A stretch of 11,398 nt of DNA, taken from contig CALVKX010000052.1 in NCBI GenBank assembly GCA_944333375.1, positions 1 through 11,398 on the forward strand, in the 5' to 3' direction. Below, in pieces: positions 5,896 through 11,398 of the stretch. The translations under genes were made by a program, and so were the position numbers. This stretch comes from an uncultured Eubacteriales bacterium. Lineage in GTDB: Bacteria > Bacillota_A > Clostridia > Christensenellales > Aristaeellaceae. Positions within the stretch are counted from its first letter, which is position 1, and every line of letters begins with the position of its first letter. Under the pieces are notes generated by a model. That model made no database searches. It had not been told where the DNA came from and saw only the letters and a list, made by a program, of their open reading frames with translations.

Positions 5896-8079
5896 ATGAT
5901 ATCCGAAGGAAGGCGGGAAGGAGGCTTTGACATTGCCGGCTATGCCCGCATCTCCGTGGACGATGAGCTGGACCGTGACAACGTATCCATCGAAAACCAG
6001 AAGGCCATCATCCGCGACTTTGTGAAGCAGCGCTTTCCGGGCAGCCGCCTCAGCTTCTTTGAGGACCGGGACCGCTCCGGCTACACTTTTGAGCAGCGCG
6101 AGGGCTATCAGCAGATGCGTCGCGGCCTGATGGACCATACCTTTGACATCCTGCTTGTCAAGGACTTTTCCCGCTTCTCCCGCCGCAACAGCCGCGGCCT
6201 GGTGGAGCTGGAGGATCTGCGGGACGCCGGTGTGCGCATCATCTCCATCGGCGACGGCATCGACTTTCCCAACGACGATGACTGGCTGAAGATCCAGTTT
6301 CAGTTCCTCATCAACGAAATGCCCGTCACCGATACCAGCAAGAAGGTCCGAAACGTCATCCGCAGGCGTCAGGTGGACGGAAAATGGATCTGCGCCGCGC
6401 CCTACGGCTACACCATCAACAAACGAAAGGAATTTGAGGTGGTGCCCAGCGAGGCGGACATCGTGCGCCGCATCTTTGACCACTATAACAACGACGGCTG
6501 GGGGTACAGGAAAATCGCCAACGCCCTGACCGAGTTAGGCATCCCCACGCCGCGCATGTCCGAACAGATGCGCAGGGAGGCCGCCGGCGAGGAGAGCAGG
6601 CGCGCGATGAAAAGCGCATGGGCGATCGTAACCGTGCAGGGCATTCTCGACAACGACTTCTACATCGGCACCTTCCGCCAGGGCAAGACCACCCGCGTCA
6701 AGATCAACGGCCGGGATGTGGCGCGGGACGAAAGCGAACATATCGTGATTGAAAACCACCACCCGCCCATCATCGACTGCCGCACCTTTGCCGCCACGCG
6801 CGCCCTGCGTCAGCGCCGCTCCCGCTCCCACTACCGCGGCGTCAAGAAGTACGACAACGCCTACTCCGGCTTCCTTCAATGCGGAGACTGCGGAAGCCCC
6901 ATGTTTGCCATGAGCCGCAGCGACCTGGCTCCCGCCTACACCTGCGGCGCCTATCACCGCCGGGGCACGGCCGGGTGCACCAGCCACCACATCCGCGCGG
7001 ACCGGCTGGACAAGCTGATGAAGCTGTATGTCCGGCGCGTAATGGAAAGCTCGGCCTCCATGATCGAGCGGCTGAATCAGGACCTTGCCGCCGAACCGGA
7101 AAGCGTCGTCGAAACCGAGCAATCCGCCGATCACCTCGCTTCGGTGCTGGACGACCTGCACGAGGAGCTCAAGGCCACCAAGCGCCAGCGCATCCGCGAC
7201 ATCATGAAGCATCCCGATCAGGAGACGCTGCTGGAGGAAACCTACGACGAGATGGAAAGCGACCTCCAGCGCAGGATCGAAGGCCTGACCCGTCAGATCG
7301 AGCTGCTTGGCGACAGGCGCAGCACCATCCTGCGCGCAAACCGTGTGGCGAAAACCGCCACGGATGTCTTCTCAGACATCCTCGCCAAGGAAAAGCTCGA
7401 GCGAAACGACCTCAGGCTCATCATCGACCACATCAAGGTCTACGAGGACCATCTGGAAATCCAGCTCCAAACCGATATCGATCAGCTCCTGCTCGCCTGC
7501 ACGGCAGAGGACGCCGCTCTGAAACCGGGCACGGAAAGCGTCCCGGACTGTCAGATCGTCCAGTCTGCCAGAAATCAACGGGACAAGGTTTTCGATGTCC
7601 ATGTTGTCAGCAGCGGCGACCCTCTGGAGATTTACACCGACCGGGATGGCGAGGTCATCCTCAAGAAGTATTCCCCCATCGGGGAGATGTCGGCCTTTGC
7701 CAAGGATTATACGGAGTCCATCTTCCGCTCCATGGGGCACATCGCCTGCATCGTGGACCGCGACCAGGTGGTGGCGGCCAGCGGCGTGAGCAAGAAGGAG
7801 CTGGCCGACAAGCCCATCAGCCATGATCTGGAGACGGCCATCGCCAACCGCCAGACCGTGGCCATCAACCGTGCGGGGGGCGGCAAGATCGTAGCCGTGA
7901 CCAACGAGGAGGACATCACCGGCTATACGGCGCAGGTCGTCTCCCCCATCATCGCCGACGGCGAGGCCATCGGGGCGGTGCTGCTTCTGTCCAAGGAGCA
8001 GGGCGCCAAAATGGGCGACGCGGAGCTCAAGGTGGCCGAGACCGCCGCGGGCATCGTGGGCCGTCAGATGGAGCAGTAA
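5896..8079 (+). CDS. Large serine recombinase fused in frame to the C-terminal part of SpoVT
   Basis: 727 residues from ATG 5896; GGGAGGG (5883-5889) supports this start over GTG 5881 and ATG 5890. Residues about 12-160 are the resolvase catalytic domain, with nucleophile S20 in GYARIS, DRDRSGYTF, and VKDFSRFSRRNSRG. Residues about 165-310 form the recombinase domain (WICAAPYGYTINKRKEFEVV). A zinc ribbon uses C329, C332, C350 and C361, and a long helical, probably coiled-coil arm spans about 370-500. The core ends near IDHIKVYEDHLEIQLQTD; a tail leads to VFDVHVVSS. From G574 (nt 7615) the protein is SpoVT: GDPLEIYTDRDGEVILKKY through to VETAAGIVGRQMEQ, with its GAF-like domain complete but the first ~30 DNA-binding residues absent. 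Such recombinases integrate and excise DNA elements at a specific att site. The best reading is insertion within spoVT with the frame kept open; an evolved recombinase-GAF fusion is the alternative. Confidence 0.93.
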   Translation: MISEGRREGGFDIAGYARISVDDELDRDNVSIENQKAIIRDFVKQRFPGSRLSFFEDRDRSGYTFEQREGYQQMRRGLMDHTFDILLVKDFSRFSRRNSRGLVELEDLRDAGVRIISIGDGIDFPNDDDWLKIQFQFLINEMPVTDTSKKVRNVIRRRQVDGKWICAAPYGYTINKRKEFEVVPSEADIVRRIFDHYNNDGWGYRKIANALTELGIPTPRMSEQMRREAAGEESRRAMKSAWAIVTVQGILDNDFYIGTFRQGKTTRVKINGRDVARDESEHIVIENHHPPIIDCRTFAATRALRQRRSRSHYRGVKKYDNAYSGFLQCGDCGSPMFAMSRSDLAPAYTCGAYHRRGTAGCTSHHIRADRLDKLMKLYVRRVMESSASMIERLNQDLAAEPESVVETEQSADHLASVLDDLHEELKATKRQRIRDIMKHPDQETLLEETYDEMESDLQRRIEGLTRQIELLGDRRSTILRANRVAKTATDVFSDILAKEKLERNDLRLIIDHIKVYEDHLEIQLQTDIDQLLLACTAEDAALKPGTESVPDCQIVQSARNQRDKVFDVHVVSSGDPLEIYTDRDGEVILKKYSPIGEMSAFAKDYTESIFRSMGHIACIVDRDQVVAASGVSKKELADKPISHDLETAIANRQTVAINRAGGGKIVAVTNEEDITGYTAQVVSPIIADGEAIGAVLLLSKEQGAKMGDAELKVAETAAGIVGRQMEQ
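7615..8079 (+). pseudogene. spoVT: spoVT 3' fragment, missing its 5' DNA-binding segment
   Basis: SpoVT is a forespore regulator made late in sporulation in Bacillus: an AbrB-type swapped-hairpin DNA-binding domain followed by a GAF-like ligand domain. Here 154 residues remain, aligning from about residue 31 of the ~178-aa Bacillus protein to the end. The match is near-identical in the first 22 residues (DRDGEVILKKYSPI) and at the C-terminus (ETAAG...RQMEQ). The AbrB residues before GDPLEI are replaced by recombinase sequence, so this copy cannot bind DNA in the SpoVT manner. The internal ATG at GEMSAF has GGGGAG directly against it with no usable spacing, so separate translation is unlikely. 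The downstream genes yabM-yabN-hup confirm that this is the native spoVT locus. The fragment is either dead or rebuilt by excision of the upstream DNA. Confidence 0.88.
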
Positions 8080-8097
8080 CGCCCTGCAATCATAACC

Positions 8098-8126
8098 TTG
8101 CGAAACCGTGGCAATGCGCTTATAAT
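8098..8126 (+). promoter_or_regulatory. Promoter of yabM, nested in the spoVT terminator
   Basis: TTGCGA (8098-8103) and a perfect TATAAT (8121-8126) are separated by 17 nt, 60 nt upstream of the yabM TTG start. The -10 box falls in the loop of the hairpin that terminates the upstream transcript, so the flippase-YabN operon can be expressed independently of spoVT. Confidence 0.65.
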
Positions 8127-8145
8127 AGGCATGCCGCGGTTTTTT
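8103..8145 (+). terminator. Terminator after the recombinase-spoVT reading frame
   Basis: AAACCGTGGCA (8103-8113) pairs with TGCCGCGGTTT (8132-8142) over 11 bp with one G-U pair, followed by a T-run (8140-8145). The 18-nt loop carries the yabM -10 box. It lies 24 nt past the spoVT stop and should end that transcript. Confidence 0.7.
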
Positions 8146-8185
8146 CCATATTCCGCCGCGAAAAACATGTTACGGAGGCTCGTTT

Positions 8186-9778
8186 TTGAGCAATACGCAG
8201 AAATCCATTCTCAGCGGCATGACCATTCTCAGCGTCGTGGGCCTGATCTGCAAAATCGTGGGCGCCCTCTACCGCATCCCGCTGGCCTGGCTCATCGGGG
8301 ACGAGGGCATGGGCACCTACCAGCTGGTTTTCCCCACCTATAACATGCTGCTCACCATCTCTTCGGCAGGCCTTCCGGTTGCCATCAGCCGCATGGTCAG
8401 CTTCACCCTCGCCCGGGACGATCCCCGAAACGCCCGCCGCATCTTCCACGTCGCGCTGTGCCTTTTGTCCAGCCTTGGGTTTGTGGCCATGCTGCTCATG
8501 GTGGTCATGAGCCCCTCCCTCGCCGTGCGCTCGGGCGACCCGTCCACCCAGCCGGGCTTTGTGGCCATCGCGCCCGCGCTTTTGCTGGTGTGCACGATGT
8601 CGGCCCTGCGCGGCTTCATGCAGGGGCAGCAGAACATGGTGCCCACCGCCATCTCCCAGCTCATCGAGCAGGTCGGCAAGGTCTTTGTCGCCCTGCCCCT
8701 GGCCTATTTCGGCATGCGCATCTCCGTGGCCTACGCGGCGGCGGGCGTGCTTCTGGGCACCTCCATCGCCGAGGGCGTGGCGCTTTTGTACATGTATATC
8801 ATCTACCGCAAAAAGCGCACCGCCTTCGCGGCCCTGCCCCAAAACCCGGACGAGCCGCCCCTTGAGGTCCGTCCGTTGCTGGGGCGGCTGCTTTCGCTGA
8901 GCATCCCCATCACGCTGGGCGCCTGCATCGTGCCCATCGCCTCCTTCATCGACAGCGGCCTGCTGCTCAACCGCCTGGTGGACGCGGGCATCGAGCGCAC
9001 GGCCGCCCTGGGCCTCTACGGCCGCTACTCCGGCTATGTCATCACCCTCATCAACGTGCCCACGGCGCTGGCCGTGGCCATCGCCATGAGCCTGGTGCCC
9101 TCCATCTCCAGCGCCATGGCCCGCGGCGACGGCAAGACCATGCGCCGTCAGAGCGCGCTGGGGCTGCGGCTGTCGTTCGTGGTGGGCCTGCCCTGCTCCA
9201 TCGGCATGAGCCTCCTGTCCTCCCAGATCCTCAGCCTGATCTACCATTTTGATACGCCCGAGTCCCTGCGCGTGACCGCCGAGCTGCTCAGCCTCTCCAG
9301 CCTCACCATCGTGCTCTTTACCGTCGTGCAGTCCACCAGCGGCATTTTGCAGGGCCTGCGCAAGCAGCGCATCCCCATGTACACGCTCATGGCGGGCGTG
9401 GCGGCGAAGGTCATCCTCAACTATACCCTCATCGGCATGCCGCAGATCAACATCTACGGCGCGCCCATCGCCTCCCTGTCCTGCTATACCATCAGCATGC
9501 TGCCCAACCTGTGGTACGTGCGCAAATACACGGGCATGAAGCTCGACCTCGTCCACATCCTGCTAAAGCCCGCCCTGGCTGCGGGACTCATGGGGGCGGT
9601 GGTGGCTTTGGCCATCCGCTGGCTGCCCTCGGGACGGCTGTGGACGCTGGTGCTGCTCATGCTGGGCATCGCCGCCTATGCCGCCTTTGCGCTCATCACC
9701 GGCGCGCTCACGCGCGAGGACCTGGCCCCCCTGCTCAAGCGCTTTGAGCGGCACAGGGCACAAAAGAAGGAGGAATAG
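8186..9778 (+). CDS. yabM: MOP-superfamily lipid/polysaccharide flippase, SpoVB/YabM type
   Basis: Polytopic membrane protein of 530 aa with about 14 predicted helices, the family-typical architecture. These proteins belong to the MurJ/SpoVB/PST branch of the MOP exporters and are thought to flip undecaprenyl-linked cell-wall or polysaccharide precursors. The N-terminus (SILSGMTILSVVGLICKIVG, YRIPLAWLIGDEGMGTYQLV, ISSAGLPVAISRMVS) is characteristic of the SpoVB-like group, and RGFMQGQQNMVPTAISQLIEQ follows near residue 140. The TTG start at 8186 has GGAGG at 8174-8178 with a 7-nt gap. Its own promoter lies just upstream. In Bacillus, yabM directly follows spoVT and precedes yabN, exactly as here. 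The symbol is given from family plus position; the transported substrate is unknown. The gene overlaps nothing, but its last codons carry the ribosome binding site for yabN. Confidence 0.9.
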   Translation: MSNTQKSILSGMTILSVVGLICKIVGALYRIPLAWLIGDEGMGTYQLVFPTYNMLLTISSAGLPVAISRMVSFTLARDDPRNARRIFHVALCLLSSLGFVAMLLMVVMSPSLAVRSGDPSTQPGFVAIAPALLLVCTMSALRGFMQGQQNMVPTAISQLIEQVGKVFVALPLAYFGMRISVAYAAAGVLLGTSIAEGVALLYMYIIYRKKRTAFAALPQNPDEPPLEVRPLLGRLLSLSIPITLGACIVPIASFIDSGLLLNRLVDAGIERTAALGLYGRYSGYVITLINVPTALAVAIAMSLVPSISSAMARGDGKTMRRQSALGLRLSFVVGLPCSIGMSLLSSQILSLIYHFDTPESLRVTAELLSLSSLTIVLFTVVQSTSGILQGLRKQRIPMYTLMAGVAAKVILNYTLIGMPQINIYGAPIASLSCYTISMLPNLWYVRKYTGMKLDLVHILLKPALAAGLMGAVVALAIRWLPSGRLWTLVLLMLGIAAYAAFALITGALTREDLAPLLKRFERHRAQKKEE

Positions 9779-9781
9779 CCC

Positions 9782-11233
9782 ATGGACCGCCTGACCATCG
9801 TAACCCTGGGCACCGGCGGGGAAGCCTTCCTGACCCGCGGCGTGGAGCGCGCGCTCCACGAAAATCAGCGGGTGGTGCTGCGCACGGACCGTCACCCGAT
9901 GGCGGAGTTTCTCAGGAAGGAGGGCGTCTCCTTTGAGACGCTTGACGCGCTCTATGACCAGTGCGAGGACTTTGACACCTTCAACCGCGCGGCGGCGGTC
10001 AGGCTGCTGAGCCTGCTCGGCGAGGGGCCGGTGTGCTACGCCGTGAGCGACGCGGCCTTTGACGAAACCGTCTCCGAGCTCCAGCGCCTCAAGCCGCGCG
10101 GGGTCCAGGTGCAGGTCCTGCCCGGCGTGAGCCATGCCGCCCGGTGCCTTTCGCTGGTGGAAGGCGCGCCCTCCGGGGTGCGGCTGTACGCGGCGGAGGC
10201 GTTTTTGCAAAGCCGCGTATCGCCCGAGGAGCCGCTTTTGCTGGTGGAAATGCACAGCCGCGAGTGCGCCGGGAGCGTGAAACTGCGCCTGATGGACCTT
10301 CTGCCCGAGGAGACGGCGCTGGCCTTCTTCACCGGGGATGAGGTCACGGGCGAATTGTCCATGCGCTCCGTGCCGCTCTACGAGCTGGACCGCCAGGGCG
10401 CCTACGATCACCTCACGGCCGTCTACGCGCCCCCCGTGCCCATGGAGCGGCGCACGCGCTACGACATGGACGACCTGGTTCACGTGATGCAGCGCCTGCG
10501 CGCGCCCGACGGCTGCCCCTGGGACCGCGAGCAGACGCACGAAAGTCTCCTGCCCAGCCTTCTGGAGGAGAGCTACGAGTACATCCAGGCCGTGCGCGAC
10601 GGCGACATCGACCACATGTACGACGAGCTGGGCGACGTGCTTTTGCAGGTGGTGTTCCATGCCGAGGTGGCGCGCCAGCACGGCGAGTTCGACATACACG
10701 ACGTCACCACCGCCATCTGCCACAAGATGATCGAGCGCCACACCCATATCTTCGGCACCGAAAAGGCCGACACGGCCGGTCAGGTGCTGGACAACTGGGA
10801 GGCGCTCAAGCGCCGCCAGCGCGGCATCACCACGCACGCGCAGGCCATGGAGGACGTGTCCACCGGGCTGTCGCCCCTGCTTCGCGCCGGCAAGGTGCAA
10901 AACAAGGCGCGCAAGGTGGGCTTTGACTTCGCGGGTGCGGCCGAGGCGCTGGCCAAGGTCTACGAGGAGGCCGACGAGGTCGCCCAGAACCTGCACGACG
11001 GCACGGACCCGGAGATGGAGCTGGGAGATCTTCTCTTTTCCGTGGTCAACGTCTGCCGTCTCAGTGGCAAAAATCCCGACATTGCCCTGTTTTCTGCCAC
11101 AAATAAGTTCATTTCCCGCTTCCGTGCCATGGAAAACGCCATAAAAAAGGCGGGAAAATGCATAGAGGACTTGACTTTATCGGAAATGGATGTATACTGG
11201 AACACAGGAAAGCGAGGCGGGCAAAGGGTTTGA
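9782..11233 (+). CDS. yabN: YabN: tetrapyrrole-methylase-like domain fused to tandem MazG domains
   Basis: 483 aa. Residues 1 to about 220 resemble the tetrapyrrole (corrin/porphyrin) methylase fold: TIVTLGTGGEAFLTRGVERA at the start and VQVLPGVSHAARCL near 105-118. Residues about 226-483 are MazG, a nucleoside triphosphate pyrophosphohydrolase that removes aberrant NTPs. The first MazG copy has EESYE (262-266) and ELGD (282-285), the canonical EExxE...ExxD metal site, introduced by LRAPDGCPWDREQTHESL. The second copy has EEADE (395-399) and ELGD (413-416), also intact. This matches Bacillus YabN in length and layout. It starts 3 nt after the yabM stop, with AAGGAGG inside the end of yabM, so the two are translationally coupled. 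The methylase half has no known substrate in this family. Confidence 0.95.
   Translation: MDRLTIVTLGTGGEAFLTRGVERALHENQRVVLRTDRHPMAEFLRKEGVSFETLDALYDQCEDFDTFNRAAAVRLLSLLGEGPVCYAVSDAAFDETVSELQRLKPRGVQVQVLPGVSHAARCLSLVEGAPSGVRLYAAEAFLQSRVSPEEPLLLVEMHSRECAGSVKLRLMDLLPEETALAFFTGDEVTGELSMRSVPLYELDRQGAYDHLTAVYAPPVPMERRTRYDMDDLVHVMQRLRAPDGCPWDREQTHESLLPSLLEESYEYIQAVRDGDIDHMYDELGDVLLQVVFHAEVARQHGEFDIHDVTTAICHKMIERHTHIFGTEKADTAGQVLDNWEALKRRQRGITTHAQAMEDVSTGLSPLLRAGKVQNKARKVGFDFAGAAEALAKVYEEADEVAQNLHDGTDPEMELGDLLFSVVNVCRLSGKNPDIALFSATNKFISRFRAMENAIKKAGKCIEDLTLSEMDVYWNTGKRGGQRV
11171..11198 (+). promoter_or_regulatory. Candidate promoter of the HU gene within the end of yabN
   Basis: TTGACT (11171-11176) and TATACT (11193-11198) with a 16-nt spacer lie in the last 20 codons of yabN, about 123 nt upstream of the HU start. 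The surrounding sequence is noticeably more AT-rich than the rest of yabN. HU is an abundant protein and would need a strong promoter of its own. Confidence 0.6.
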
Positions 11234-11279
11234 GCAAAAAACCCGGGCAGATCGCGCTTTCCATGAATCAATCCCCGCG

Positions 11280-11298
11280 TTCCATGCCATGCATGGAA
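11280..11298 (+). repeat. Inverted repeat in the HU gene leader
   Basis: TTCCATG-CCATG-CATGGAA is a perfect 7-bp inverted repeat just before the AAAGGAGGT ribosome binding site (11304-11312) of the HU gene; TTCCATG also occurs upstream at 11259-11265. It could form a small leader hairpin or be a protein site. Its function is not shown. Confidence 0.4.
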
Positions 11299-11320
11299 AA
11301 ATCAAAGGAGGTAATTCATT

Positions 11321-11398
11321 TTGAACAAAGCTGAATTGACTGCCGCTATCGTTAAGAAGACCGGTTTCACCAAGAAGGACGCTGAAAAGGCGATCGCT
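11321..11398 (+). CDS. hup: HU family DNA-binding protein (partial, N-terminus only)
   Basis: The first 26 codons of a histone-like HU protein, which bends and compacts DNA as a dimer. The visible sequence, MNKAELTAAIVKKTG then FTKKDAEKAIA, is the conserved helix-turn-helix start of HU proteins. TTG at 11321 is the start, set by a near-perfect AAAGGAGGT at 11304-11312. Its position after yabN matches the order in related Clostridia. Codons here are less GC-rich (AAC AAA GCT GAA TTG), as usual for highly expressed genes in such genomes. The rest lies beyond the window. Confidence 0.92.
   Translation, partial: MNKAELTAAIVKKTGFTKKDAEKAIA

Noticed and set aside
7681..7695. Internal start for a separate SpoVT GAF protein at GEMSAF
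   Set aside because: The purine-rich GGGGAG touches the ATG with no spacer, so it is a poor ribosome binding site; the fused frame is the better reading.
8120..10996. Two long leftward open frames of about 478 codons opposite yabM and yabN
   Set aside because: Low-complexity translations (H, G, A, D, Q repeats) mirroring the codon pattern of the real genes; no ribosome binding site or family.
1..11398. CRISPR array, tRNA, rRNA or insertion-sequence transposase
   Set aside because: No regularly spaced repeats, no cloverleaf-like or rRNA-like sequence and no DDE transposase were seen; the serine recombinase is the only mobile-DNA enzyme visible.

Overview
The window looks like chromosomal DNA from a GC-rich, spore-forming Firmicute, most likely a gut-type clostridial lineage. 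The reasons are strong AGGAGG ribosome binding sites, several TTG starts, a SpoVT sequence, and the Bacillus/Clostridium gene order spoVT - yabM - yabN - hup. The genus cannot be fixed from the sequence.

Left part (1-5057): a sugar-uptake and sugar-processing locus. A leftward operon encodes a solute-binding protein and two ABC permeases, the second cut by the window edge. A FadR-type GntR regulator and an AGE-family (N-acylglucosamine 2-epimerase-like) sugar epimerase run rightward from the same divergent promoter region. That region carries good sigma-A promoters and several palindromes. A strong 14-bp hairpin separates the binding-protein gene from the permeases, and a perfect 11-bp-stem terminator closes the epimerase transcript.

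Middle (5058-7614): a poorly coding stretch with a possible 43-aa leftward small ORF, a small TTG-start protein (87 aa), and a large serine recombinase with an intact catalytic domain and zinc ribbon.

Right part (7615-11398): without a stop codon, the recombinase reading frame runs straight into the last ~154 residues of SpoVT (the GDPLEI... end of the AbrB domain plus the whole GAF-like domain). The first ~30 DNA-binding residues of SpoVT are missing. After it come the MOP-family flippase YabM, the methylase-MazG protein YabN, and the start of the HU gene, in the order expected beside spoVT.

The main conclusion is that a serine-recombinase element has integrated inside spoVT at about nt 7605-7620 and made an in-frame recombinase-SpoVT chimera. 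This parallels the skin element in sigK, whose serine recombinase removes it during sporulation. The 5' end of spoVT is not in the window, so if the element is intact its other end lies left of nt 1. The sugar locus would then be cargo inside an element that interrupts a sporulation regulator. Excision, its timing and the left boundary are inference.
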